DNA from: Variovorax davisae
GTDB taxonomy: Bacteria > Pseudomonadota > Gammaproteobacteria > Burkholderiales > Burkholderiaceae_C
Direction: 5' to 3'
Assembly: GCF_030316845.1 (NCBI RefSeq)
Contig: NZ_JASZYS010000002.1
Location: 558,001-622,000, forward strand
Length of the DNA: 64,000 nt
Part shown: piece after piece, positions 44,964 through 57,095 of the stretch
Position numbering within the stretch: position 1 is the stretch's first letter
How the letters are laid out: every line of letters begins with the position of its first letter
Notes under the pieces: generated by a model
What the model was told of the DNA's origin: nothing
Databases searched by the model: none
Seen by the model: the letters and a program-made list of their open reading frames with translations, nothing else
Translations under genes and position numbers: made by a program

Positions 44964-46355
44964 ATGAGCCCAAGAAACGAGACGGAGACAAACGCGATGA
45001 ACCGGACTGACACCGTGCCCACCGGGCACGCCACCACGCCACGCCCTGCCGCCAGCGGCTGGGCCGAACGGCTCTTCAAGCTCAGGGAGCACAACACCAC
45101 GGTGCGCACCGAACTGGTGGCGGGCCTGACGACCTTCCTGACGATGGCCTACATCATCTTCGTCAACCCGTCGATCCTCGGCGACGCGGGCATGCCGAAG
45201 GACGCGGTCTTCGTCGCCACCTGCCTGATCGCGGCGCTCGGCACCGCCATCATGGCGCTCTACGCCAACTACCCGATCGCGCTGGCGCCCGGCATGGGCC
45301 TGAACGCCTATTTCGCCTACGTGGTGGTCGGCCAGATGGGCTTCACCTGGCAGGCGGCGCTGGGGGCGGTGTTCGTCTCGGGCTGCCTGTTCCTGCTGGT
45401 GACGGTGTTCAAGCTGCGCGAGCTGATCATCCGCGGCATTCCGCATTCGATCCGGGTTGCCATCACGGTCGGCATCGGGCTGTTCCTGGCGATCATCGCG
45501 CTCAAGAGCGCCGGCATCGTGGCGCCCTCCAAGGCGACCTACGTCACGCTCGGCGACCTGCACACGCCCGAAGTGGTGCTGGCCACGCTGGGCTTCTTCC
45601 TGATCGTGGTGCTCGACCGGCTCAAGGTGCCGGGCGCGATCCTGATCGGCATCATCGCCGTCACCGTGGCTTCCTTCTTCTTCGGCGGCAACGTCTTTCA
45701 CGGCATCTTCGCGCCGCCGCCGTCGATCGCGCCGACCTTCCTGCAGCTGGACATCAAGGCCGCGCTCACGGGCGGCATCCTCAACGTGATCCTGGTGTTC
45801 TTCCTGGTCGAGCTGTTCGACGCCACCGGCACCCTGATGGGCGTGGCGCGCCGCGCCGGCCTGCTGGTGCCGGGCAAGATGGACCGGCTCAACAAGGCGC
45901 TGCTGGCCGACAGCGGCGCGATCTTCGCCGGCTCGCTGCTGGGCACTTCCAGCACCACCGCCTACGTGGAGAGCGCGGCCGGCGTCCAGGCGGGCGGCCG
46001 GACCGGGCTCACGGCGCTGACGGTGTCGGTGCTGTTCCTGGCGGCGCTGGTGATTTCGCCCCTGGCCGGCGCGGTGCCGGCCTATGCCACGGCACCGGCC
46101 CTGTTCTTCGTGGCCTGTTTGATGCTTAGGGAACTGACCGAACTCGACTGGGAAGACACGACCGAAGTGATTCCGGCGGCGGTCACCGCGCTGGTCATGC
46201 CCTTCACCTACTCGATCGCCAACGGCCTGGCGTTCGGCTTCATCACCTACGCGGTGCTGAAGCTGTTCACCGGCCAGGCCCGCAAGGTCCACTGGATGGT
46301 GTGGCTGATCGGCGGCGTTTTCCTGTTCAAGTTCATTTATATCGGCGGACACTGA
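44964..46355 (+). CDS. NCS2-family purine permease (AzgA/GhxP-like)
   Basis: A 463-residue membrane protein with 12-14 spans, of the AzgA-type branch that imports adenine, guanine or hypoxanthine. Landmarks are LVAGLTTFLTMAYIIFVNPSIL, LAPGMGLNAYFAY and FDATGTLMGVA. ATG 44964 has an AGGA five bases before it; ATG 44997, with GGAGA upstream, is an alternative. It starts 46 bases after the LysR gene. Confidence 0.92.
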   Translation: MSPRNETETNAMNRTDTVPTGHATTPRPAASGWAERLFKLREHNTTVRTELVAGLTTFLTMAYIIFVNPSILGDAGMPKDAVFVATCLIAALGTAIMALYANYPIALAPGMGLNAYFAYVVVGQMGFTWQAALGAVFVSGCLFLLVTVFKLRELIIRGIPHSIRVAITVGIGLFLAIIALKSAGIVAPSKATYVTLGDLHTPEVVLATLGFFLIVVLDRLKVPGAILIGIIAVTVASFFFGGNVFHGIFAPPPSIAPTFLQLDIKAALTGGILNVILVFFLVELFDATGTLMGVARRAGLLVPGKMDRLNKALLADSGAIFAGSLLGTSSTTAYVESAAGVQAGGRTGLTALTVSVLFLAALVISPLAGAVPAYATAPALFFVACLMLRELTELDWEDTTEVIPAAVTALVMPFTYSIANGLAFGFITYAVLKLFTGQARKVHWMVWLIGGVFLFKFIYIGGH

Positions 46356-46394
46356 CGACAATGCGTCGCTGAAACCCAAAGGCCAGGCACAGGC

Positions 46395-47915
46395 ATGACA
46401 ATCCACAGACTCCAGCTCGCGCACATCACCAAGCGCTACCCCGCGGTGGTCGCCAACAGCGACGTTTCGCTGACGGTGGCGCCCGGCGAAACCCACGCGG
46501 TCCTCGGCGAGAACGGCGCCGGCAAATCCACGCTGATGAAGATCATCTACGGCTCGGTCAAGCCCGACGAGGGCAGCGTGATGTTCAACGGCCAGCCGGT
46601 CAACGTGCGCAACCCGCAGGAGGCGCGGGCGCTGGGCATCAGCATGGTGTTCCAGCATTTCTCCCTGTTCGACACCCTGACCGTGGCCGAGAACGTCTGG
46701 CTCGGGCTGGACAAGAGCCTGGCGCTGGCCGAGGTGGCGCGCCGGGTCCAGGCCAAGGCGGCCGAATACGGGCTGGACATCGACCCGGCGCGGCCGGTCC
46801 ACACGCTGTCGGTCGGCGAGATGCAGCGGGTCGAGATCATCCGCGCGCTGCTGACCGACCCCAAGCTGCTGATCCTCGACGAGCCGACCTCGGTGCTGAC
46901 GCCGCAGGCGGTGCAGAAGCTGTTCGTGGTGCTCAAGAAGCTGGCTTCCGAAGGCTGCAGCATCCTCTACATCAGCCACAAGCTGCACGAGATCCGCGAG
47001 CTGTGCACCGCCTGCACGGTGCTGCGCGGCGGCAAGGTCACGGGCGTCTGCAATCCGCAGAACGAATCGAACGAATCGCTGTCGCGGCTGATGATCGGCG
47101 CCGAGCCGCCGCCGCTCACGCACCGGCCGATCCATGCGGGCGCGGTGGCGATGCAGGTCAAGGGCCTGAGCCTGGCGCGCGAGGACCAGTTCGGCGTCGA
47201 CCTGGACGGCATCTCGCTGGACGTGCGCGCCGGCGAGGTGGTGGGCATCGCGGGCGTTTCGGGCAACGGCCAGAAGGAACTGCTCTACGCCCTGTCGGGC
47301 GAGGACACGCGGGCCGAGGCCCGCATGATCGAGGTCTTCGGCCAGCCGGCGGCCCACTTCAGGCCGCGCCGGCGGCGCGCGCTGGGGCTGCACTTCGTGC
47401 CCGAAGAGCGGCTGGGCCGCGGCGCCGTGCCGACCCTGGGACTGGCGCAGAACATGCTGCTGACCCGCGGCAACGCGGTCGGCAAGGGCGGCTGGATCCG
47501 GACCGGCGCGCTGCAGCAGCACGCCAGCAAGATCATCCAGCGCTTCAACGTCAAGGCCGGCGGGCCGAACGCGGCGGCGCGCTCGCTGTCGGGCGGCAAC
47601 CTGCAGAAATTCATCGTCGGGCGCGAGATCGACGCCGACCCGAAGATCTTCATCGTCTCGCAGCCGACCTGGGGCGTGGACGTCGGCGCTGCGGCGCTGA
47701 TCCGCGGCGAGATCCTGGCGCTGCGCGACGCCGGCTGCGCGGTGCTGGTGGTCAGCGAGGAGCTCGACGAGCTGTTCGAGATCTGCGACCGCCTGCACGT
47801 CATCGCCAAGGGCCGCCTGTCGCCCTCGATCGATCGCGCCGCCGCCACGGTGCCGCAGATCGGCGAATGGATGAGCGGCCTTTGGGACAAGTCCACGGAG
47901 GTGGCCCATGCTTAA
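46395..47915 (+). CDS. Nucleoside/purine ABC importer, dual ATPase subunit
   Basis: A 506-residue protein with two ATPase domains, as in RbsA/YufO. The first has a normal Walker A GENGAGKST (38-46) and signature LSVGEMQR. The second has a degenerate Walker A (GVSGNGQKE), a signature LSGGNLQK and QPTWGVDVGA, typical of this family in which only one site hydrolyses. With the two permeases and the BMP receptor downstream it forms a complete importer for purine nucleosides or bases. Its end overlaps the first permease by eight bases. Confidence 0.92.
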   Translation: MTIHRLQLAHITKRYPAVVANSDVSLTVAPGETHAVLGENGAGKSTLMKIIYGSVKPDEGSVMFNGQPVNVRNPQEARALGISMVFQHFSLFDTLTVAENVWLGLDKSLALAEVARRVQAKAAEYGLDIDPARPVHTLSVGEMQRVEIIRALLTDPKLLILDEPTSVLTPQAVQKLFVVLKKLASEGCSILYISHKLHEIRELCTACTVLRGGKVTGVCNPQNESNESLSRLMIGAEPPPLTHRPIHAGAVAMQVKGLSLAREDQFGVDLDGISLDVRAGEVVGIAGVSGNGQKELLYALSGEDTRAEARMIEVFGQPAAHFRPRRRRALGLHFVPEERLGRGAVPTLGLAQNMLLTRGNAVGKGGWIRTGALQQHASKIIQRFNVKAGGPNAAARSLSGGNLQKFIVGREIDADPKIFIVSQPTWGVDVGAAALIRGEILALRDAGCAVLVVSEELDELFEICDRLHVIAKGRLSPSIDRAAATVPQIGEWMSGLWDKSTEVAHA

Positions 47916-49059
47916 GCTCGAACCTCGCCCGCAGCTTTCTCGTTTCTGGAGCTACGGCTCGCCGATCCTGGCCTTGCTGATCACGGTGCTGATCGGCATG
48001 GTGCTGTTCGCCCTGCTCGGCAAGGACCCGGTCAAGGGCCTGGCGGTCTTCTTCTGGGAGCCGATCAAGAGCGGCTACGCGCTGGGCGAGCTGATGGTCA
48101 AGGCGACGCCGCTCCTGATCATCGCGCTCGGCCTGGCCGTGTGCTTCCGCTCCAACGTCTGGAACATCGGCGCCGAAGGGCAGTTCGTGTTCGGCGCCAT
48201 CTGCGCCGGCGGCGTCGCGCTGCTGGCCGACAAGCAGACCGGGTCGTGGATCGTGGCCGCGATCCTGGTCGCCGGCATCCTGGGCGGCATGGTCTGGGCC
48301 GGCATCGTGGCCTTCCTGCGCGACAAGTTCAACGCCAACGAGATCCTGGTGAGCCTGATGCTGGTCTACGTCGCGGTGCTGCTGCTGGGCTACATGGTCT
48401 ACGGCCCATGGAAAGACCCCCAGGGCTACAACTTCCCGCAGACCAAGACCTTCGAGGCCGTGACCCAGATCCCGCGGCTCATCAAGGGCTCGCGCGTGAG
48501 CATCGGCCTGCTGATCGCGCTGGCCGGCTCTGCCGCGCTGTGGGTGTTCCTGTTCCGCACCCGGGCCGGCTTCGCCCAGCAGGTCGGCGGACTGGCCCCG
48601 GCGGCCGCGCGCTATGCGGGCTTCTCGGCCCGGCGCGCGGTCTGGATCGCGCTCCTGGTCTCGGGCGGCGCGGCCGGCCTGGCGGGCGCGCTCGAAGTGG
48701 CGGGCCCGATCGGCCAGCTCACGCCCTATGTTCCCGCCGGCTACGGCTTCGCCGCGATCATCGTGGCCTTCGTCGGCCGGCTGCACCCGGTCGGCATGAT
48801 CTTTTCTGCCATCCTCATGAGCATGTTCTACATCGGCGGCGAGCTGGCCCAGTCGCGGCTCGGCCTGCCCAAGTCGCTGACCGGCGTGTTCCAGGGCCTG
48901 TTGCTGTTCACGCTGCTGGCTTGCGATACGCTGATCGCCTACCGGATCCGGCGCAAGGCGGCGGTCAAGGTGATCGCCTCGACCTCCGGGACCGGTTCGC
49001 TGCAGGCCAGCACGCCGCTCACGGCACCGGTCGCCCGTCCCACCGAAGGAGCCGCATGA
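47908..49059 (+). CDS. Purine ABC importer, permease 1
   Basis: A 383-residue BPD_transp_2 permease with about ten spans. Family landmarks: NVWNIGAEGQFVFGAI, FNANEILVSLMLVYVA and YGFAAIIVAFVGRLHPVG. The longer N-terminus before the core domain is normal for this first-permease type. The stop overlaps the next start. Confidence 0.9.
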   Translation: MLKLEPRPQLSRFWSYGSPILALLITVLIGMVLFALLGKDPVKGLAVFFWEPIKSGYALGELMVKATPLLIIALGLAVCFRSNVWNIGAEGQFVFGAICAGGVALLADKQTGSWIVAAILVAGILGGMVWAGIVAFLRDKFNANEILVSLMLVYVAVLLLGYMVYGPWKDPQGYNFPQTKTFEAVTQIPRLIKGSRVSIGLLIALAGSAALWVFLFRTRAGFAQQVGGLAPAAARYAGFSARRAVWIALLVSGGAAGLAGALEVAGPIGQLTPYVPAGYGFAAIIVAFVGRLHPVGMIFSAILMSMFYIGGELAQSRLGLPKSLTGVFQGLLLFTLLACDTLIAYRIRRKAAVKVIASTSGTGSLQASTPLTAPVARPTEGAA

Positions 49060-49979
49060 TGGAAAGCTACGCACTGCTGCTGGGCTCCACCCTCAGCGCC
49101 GGCACGGTCCTGGCCATTGCCGCCCTGGGCCTGCTGATCAACGAAAAGGCGGGCATCGTCAACCTCGGCGCCGAGGGCATGATGCTGTGCGCTGCCATCG
49201 CCGGCTTCGCCACCGTGGTGGTCACGCACAACACCTGGCTCGGCTTCCTGGCCGGCATGGCGGCCGGGGCATTGCTGGCCGCCTTCTTCGGCGTGCTGGT
49301 GATCTGGCTCAACACCAACCAGTACGCCACCGGGCTGGCGCTGAGCCTGTTCGGGGTCGGTTTCTCGGCCTTCGCGGGCATCAACTTCGTCCAGGCCAAG
49401 CTGCCCGAAAGCGTGTCCTACGCGCTGCCGGTGCTGGGCGACATCCCGCTGGTGGGGCCGGCGCTGTTCCGCCACCACCCGATGGTCTATTTCGCGGTGC
49501 TGCTGACCATCGGCCTGATCTGGTTCCTCTACCGCACCCGCGCCGGCCTGGTGCTGCGCTCGGTCGGCGAGTCGCCCGAATCCTCGCACGCGCTGGGCTA
49601 TCCGGTGCGGCGCATCCGCTTCCTGGCGGTGATCGCCGGCGGCGCGCTGTGCGGGCTGGCGGGCGCCTACCTGTCGACCGTCTACACGCCGCTGTGGGTC
49701 GAGGGCATGGTGGCCGGCCGCGGCTGGATCGCACTGGCCCTGACCACGTTCGCCACCTGGCGGCCGGTGCGGGTGCTGCTCGGCGCCTACCTGTTCGGCG
49801 GGGTGTCGATGCTGGGCTTCCACCTGCAGAGCACCGGGGTCGACATCCCGAGCCAGTTCCTCAGCATGCTGACTTACATCGCGCCGATCGTGGTGTTGGC
49901 GCTGATCTCGCGCAACCCGGCGTTTATCCGCGTCAACATGCCGGCTTCGATTGGGAAACCCTTCTACCCCGGCTCATAA
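49056..49979 (+). CDS. Purine ABC importer, permease 2
   Basis: A 307-residue BPD_transp_2 permease with about eight to nine spans. LINEKAGIVNLGAEGMML and WIALALTTFATWRPVRVLLGAYLFGG are the conserved parts. Two adjacent ATG codons (49056, 49059) follow an AGGAG at 49047-49051; the second has the better spacing. Confidence 0.9.
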   Translation: MMESYALLLGSTLSAGTVLAIAALGLLINEKAGIVNLGAEGMMLCAAIAGFATVVVTHNTWLGFLAGMAAGALLAAFFGVLVIWLNTNQYATGLALSLFGVGFSAFAGINFVQAKLPESVSYALPVLGDIPLVGPALFRHHPMVYFAVLLTIGLIWFLYRTRAGLVLRSVGESPESSHALGYPVRRIRFLAVIAGGALCGLAGAYLSTVYTPLWVEGMVAGRGWIALALTTFATWRPVRVLLGAYLFGGVSMLGFHLQSTGVDIPSQFLSMLTYIAPIVVLALISRNPAFIRVNMPASIGKPFYPGS

Positions 49980-50030
49980 TTGCGTTTCCTTTTGTTTCTC
50001 CGCCAACCTGTCCTTCGAGGATTTCGAACA

Positions 50031-51200
50031 ATGAATGATCTGAACAAGCGTTCCCTGCTCAAGCTGGCTGCCCTGACCGCGGTCGCTTCGGCCGCCCTCA
50101 TCGGCTGCGGCAAGAAGGAAGAAGCAGCAGCCCCGGCCGCGGCGCCGGCTGCACCGGCTCCCACCGCCGCGGCACCCGCGCCGGCGGCCCCGCTGAACAT
50201 CGCTTTCGCCTATGTCGGCCCGGTCGGCGACGGCGGCTGGTCGTTCGCGCACGACAACGCCCGCAAGGCGATCGAGAAGGAATTCGGCGGCAAGATCAAG
50301 ACCACCTTCGTCGAGAGCGTGCCCGAGAGCGCCGACGCCGAGCGCGTGTTCCGCGACCTGGTGGGCCAGGGCAACAAGCTGATCTTCGGCACCACCTTCG
50401 GCTACATGGAGCCGATGCTCAAGGTCGCGGGCGACAACAAGGACGTCAAGTTCGAGCATGCCACCGGCTACAAGACGGCCGAGAACATGCGCACCTACGA
50501 CAGCCGCACCTACGAAGGCGCCTACATGGCCGGCGTGATCGCCGGCTCGATGACCAAGAGCAACACGCTGGGCGTGGTCGGCTCGGTGCCGATCCCCGAG
50601 GTGCTGCGCAACATCAACAGCTTCACGCTGGGCGCCCAGTCGGTCAACCCGAAGATCTCGACCAAGGTGGTGTGGGTCAACGAATGGTTCAGCCCGCCCA
50701 AGGAGACCGAGGCCGCCACCGCGCTGATCAACGGCGGCGCCGACGTGCTGTTCCAGAACACCGACTCGCCGGCCGTGCTGAAGACCGCGCAGGAAAAGGG
50801 CAAGCGCGCCTTCGGCTGGGACTCCGACATGACCGCCTACGGCCCGAAGGCCCACCTGGCCTCGGCCATCATCAACTGGACGCCGTACTACACCAAGGCC
50901 ACCCAGGACATGCTGGACGGCAAGTGGACCACCGGCCAGACCTGGTGGGGCGTCAAGGAAGGCGCGATCGACCTGGTGTCGATCGCCGAGGACGTGCCGG
51001 CCGAGGCCAAGACCCGCGTCGAGGAAGTCAAGAAGGGCCTGAAGGACGGCAGCTTCTCGATCTGGAAGGGCCCGATCGTCGACCAGGACGGCAAGGAAGT
51101 GGTGGCGGCCGGTGCCGTGGCCGACGACAAGTTCCTGAGCGGCGTCAACTTCTACGTCAAGGGCGTCGAAGGCAAGGTGCCGGGCGGCGACAAGAAGTAA
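50031..51200 (+). CDS. BMP-family purine/nucleoside-binding lipoprotein
   Basis: A 389-residue receptor. A short signal with lipobox ALIGC makes it a lipoprotein, followed by an Ala/Pro-rich linker (about residues 32-56). The BMP fold then starts (IAFAYVGPVGDGGWSFAHD) and shows TTFGYMEPMLKVA and the GVVGSVPIPEV strand. BMP proteins such as PnrA bind purine nucleosides. It completes the importer and is followed by an intrinsic terminator. A paralogue is encoded at 57096. Confidence 0.92.
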   Translation: MNDLNKRSLLKLAALTAVASAALIGCGKKEEAAAPAAAPAAPAPTAAAPAPAAPLNIAFAYVGPVGDGGWSFAHDNARKAIEKEFGGKIKTTFVESVPESADAERVFRDLVGQGNKLIFGTTFGYMEPMLKVAGDNKDVKFEHATGYKTAENMRTYDSRTYEGAYMAGVIAGSMTKSNTLGVVGSVPIPEVLRNINSFTLGAQSVNPKISTKVVWVNEWFSPPKETEAATALINGGADVLFQNTDSPAVLKTAQEKGKRAFGWDSDMTAYGPKAHLASAIINWTPYYTKATQDMLDGKWTTGQTWWGVKEGAIDLVSIAEDVPAEAKTRVEEVKKGLKDGSFSIWKGPIVDQDGKEVVAAGAVADDKFLSGVNFYVKGVEGKVPGGDKK

Positions 51201-54568
<3,368 letters not shown>

Positions 54569-54597
54569 GCGGCGCAGTGTCCGCTCGCGCAAAGCTT

Positions 54598-54619
54598 TTG
54601 AAAATCAGAAAATAATCAA
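54598..54619. promoter_or_regulatory. Probable LysR operator between MFS and LysR genes
   Basis: TTGA-N14-TCAA forms an interrupted palindrome in an AT-rich segment (54591-54636) midway between the divergent starts. Spacing and location suit a LysR dimer. Confidence 0.45.
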
Positions 54620-54650
54620 CTGTCCATCCATAAAAATGGGACGATTGACC

Positions 54651-55580
54651 ATGACCCACGTGTTGTTCGACCTCGACGTGCTGCGCAGCTTCTCGACCGG
54701 CGTGGCCCTCGGCAGCTACGCCCGGGCGGCCGACAAGCTCGGCCGCTCGACCTCGGCGGTGAGCGCCCAGCTCAAGAAGCTCGAAAGCCAGGCCGGCACG
54801 CCGCTGCTGCGCAAGGCCGGCCGCGGCCTCCAGCTGACCGACGCCGGCCAGACCCTGCTGGCCTACGCCCATCGCCTGCTCGAGATCAACGACGAGGCCG
54901 CGGCCGCGATGCGTGGCGCCGACCTCGAAGGCTGGGTCCGGCTCGGCCTGCAGGAAGACCTGGGCGAAAGCCTGCTGCCGGGCGTGCTCGGCCGTTTCGC
55001 GCGGGCCCATCCCCGGGTCCGCGTCGAGGCCTGCGTGGCGCGCAGCGCCGAGCTGCGCGAGCGCCTGGCGCTGGGCCAGCTCGACCTGGCGCTGACCTGG
55101 GAAGTGGCGGGCAGCGCCCCGCTGGACCATGCCGAGCACCTGGTGCGCCTGCCGCTGCAATGGATCGCGCCTGCCGCGCCCGCCGCACTGGACACCGCCT
55201 GGTGGACCGAGCTGCAGCGCGCCGGCCCGCGCCAGTCGCGCGAGCCGCTGCCGCTGGTGATGGTCGACGCGCCATGCCCGCTGCGCGAGATCGTCACCAC
55301 GGTGCTCGACCGTGCGGGCATTCCGTGGCGCCATGTCTTCACCAGCGCCAGCCTGGCGGCGCTGTGGGCCGCGACGTCGGCCGGGCTCGGGCTGTCGGCC
55401 CGTCCGGCCTTCGGGCTGCCGCCCCACGTGCGTGTGCTCGACCGCTCGGGCACCGGCCTGCCGGCCCTGCCTCAGATCGCGCTGTCGATGGCGCGCGCAC
55501 AGGCCCGGCCCGAAGCGCCGGTGGCGCGGCTGGCCGACCTGATGCGCGAGGCGGTGCGCGGCAGCGCGACCGGTGGCTGA
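54651..55580 (+). CDS. LysR-family regulator, divergent from MFS transporter
   Basis: A 309-residue regulator with the helix-turn-helix GSYARAADKLGRSTSAVSAQLKKLE (about residues 21-45) and a divergent ligand-binding half. ATG 54651 was chosen; an in-frame ATG at 54636 adds five residues. It probably controls the MFS gene across the AT-rich divergent region. Confidence 0.85.
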   Translation: MTHVLFDLDVLRSFSTGVALGSYARAADKLGRSTSAVSAQLKKLESQAGTPLLRKAGRGLQLTDAGQTLLAYAHRLLEINDEAAAAMRGADLEGWVRLGLQEDLGESLLPGVLGRFARAHPRVRVEACVARSAELRERLALGQLDLALTWEVAGSAPLDHAEHLVRLPLQWIAPAAPAALDTAWWTELQRAGPRQSREPLPLVMVDAPCPLREIVTTVLDRAGIPWRHVFTSASLAALWAATSAGLGLSARPAFGLPPHVRVLDRSGTGLPALPQIALSMARAQARPEAPVARLADLMREAVRGSATGG

Positions 55581-55591
55581 GCGGCGGCGGC

Positions 55592-56980
55592 TCAGCGCCG
55601 CAGCCGCAGGTAGCGCAGCATCGCGTCGGCCATGGTGCCGGCGCGCTGCAGCACCGGGTCGAAGAGCGCGTTGTAGATGCCGGTGCCGAGCACCGAGCCG
55701 AGCGCGATGGCGACGATCGACAGCAGCGTGGTGACGAAGTTCTCGGCCCCCGCGAGCCGGTCGTTGCCGACCAGCTCGGCCATGCCGATGAGGCCCAGCG
55801 AGCCGGGCACCAGCAGCCACAGTGCCGGCGTGAAGGTCACCATCGAGGGCGGTCCGCCCAGGCGGTACTGGACCAGGTAGGAGGCCGGCGTGATCAGCAG
55901 CGCGGCGAACAGGCCGCTCATGTAGCCGCCGAACACCGCGTTGCCGGCCAACTGGCCGGCCTGGGCCACGCACAGCAGGGCCAGCAGCCAGGGCAGGGTG
56001 CGCAGCCGGGCCGAATAGTGCAGCGTGTGGCCGACGCCGAACAGCAGCACGCCCAGCCACGGCGCCCAGGCCCGCACGGCGGTGTCGGGCACCGGCGCGA
56101 GCAGGGTGTCGGGCGGCAGGCCGACGATCGAGGCCGCCGCCAGCATCCCCAGCACCAGGAACACCAGCTGCAGCAGGCCGGAGACGAAGCGGGTACCGCC
56201 CGAGACGACGTCGCCGTAGGCCAGTTCGATGGTGGCGATGGCCAGGGTGCCGCCGGGCAGGAAGGTCACCAGCGAGGCCACCAGCACGTAGATCGGGCTG
56301 GCCGCGAAGCCATGCTGCGCGGCCAGCAGCGACACCAGCGCCACCACGAAGGCGGCCACCGTGGGCAGCAGCGTGGTGATGATGCCGCGGTTGCGCGCCA
56401 GCACCTTGAGCACCCCGACCACGCCGCCGAAGAAGGCGGCGGCCGTGACGACGTCGATCGAGGGCCGCAGCACCAGCGCGATGCCCACCGTCACCAGCAC
56501 ATGGCCGAGCACGCCCCAGGCCAGGCCCAGGCGCGGCTGCATCGAGAGGATCTCGTTGATGCGCCGGAGCCCGTCGCTGGGGTCGATCGGTGCCTGTTCG
56601 GCGTCGCGCGCCAGTTCGTAGGTGGCCTCGATCTGGTCGAAGCGCAGCACCAGGCCCTGCTCGGCGGTGAATTCGATCTGCTGCGATTCCTCGTCGGTGA
56701 AGTTCACGAACACCACGGTGGGCAGCGCCAGGGCGTTGAAGTGTTCGACCTGGTAGGTCTGGGCCACGCGCCGCAGGCTGGTCTCGACCACGCCGGCGGC
56801 GGCCCCGGTGGCCAGCAGCAGGTGGCCCAGCCGCAGCAGGAAGCGCAGCAGGCGGCGCCGATCGCGCGACTGGCGCTCGGCCTCGGCGGCCGGATCCGCG
56901 GCCGGCAGGCTGGCGTCTAGCGCCATGCGAGGTGTTTCCGGCGGCTGGCGGATCGGGGTGATCGGTGCATGAGGGCCCAT
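55592..56980 (-). CDS. ThrE-type threonine/serine exporter-like membrane protein
   Basis: A ~462-residue fused protein of the ThrE family. The N-terminal cytoplasmic region (DUF1212: LATGAAAGVVETSLRRVAQ; FVNFTDEESQQIEFT) precedes about ten membrane spans (DUF3815 half), including FFGGVVGVLKVLAR and FLPGGTLAIATIELA. Family members expel threonine and serine. Starts at 56980 or 56926 are possible; the first has a GAGG eight bases away. Confidence 0.8.
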   Translation of the reverse strand: MGPHAPITPIRQPPETPRMALDASLPAADPAAEAERQSRDRRRLLRFLLRLGHLLLATGAAAGVVETSLRRVAQTYQVEHFNALALPTVVFVNFTDEESQQIEFTAEQGLVLRFDQIEATYELARDAEQAPIDPSDGLRRINEILSMQPRLGLAWGVLGHVLVTVGIALVLRPSIDVVTAAAFFGGVVGVLKVLARNRGIITTLLPTVAAFVVALVSLLAAQHGFAASPIYVLVASLVTFLPGGTLAIATIELAYGDVVSGGTRFVSGLLQLVFLVLGMLAAASIVGLPPDTLLAPVPDTAVRAWAPWLGVLLFGVGHTLHYSARLRTLPWLLALLCVAQAGQLAGNAVFGGYMSGLFAALLITPASYLVQYRLGGPPSMVTFTPALWLLVPGSLGLIGMAELVGNDRLAGAENFVTTLLSIVAIALGSVLGTGIYNALFDPVLQRAGTMADAMLRYLRLRR

Positions 56981-57033
56981 CCTTCGTGCCTCGCATTCTG
57001 CCGTGCCGCGCCCGCTGCGGCGGCTCCGGTAAA

Positions 57034-57082
57034 ATGGCCCCGGCGCCGCCGCCCCGCGGCGCCTTTTCCATTCCGGGGCCAT
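57034..57082 (+). promoter_or_regulatory. Nested leader hairpin upstream of the second BMP gene
   Basis: Outer arms ATGGCCCCGG (57034-57043) and CCGGGGCCAT (57073-57082) are perfectly complementary. Inside, GGCGCCGC (57042-57049) pairs with GCGGCGCC (57056-57063) and is followed by TTTT, as in an intrinsic terminator. The two stems share two bases, so they may compete or stack. The structure ends three bases before the GAGG ribosome site of the gene. A TAAAAT at 57030-57035 resembles a -10 box, but a start there would cut the outer arm. Confidence 0.6.
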
Positions 57083-57095
57083 GTAGAGGACTACC

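Noticed and set aside
50120..50200. Ala/Pro-rich repetitive stretch
   Set aside because: It is the low-complexity linker of the BMP lipoprotein, not a DNA repeat.
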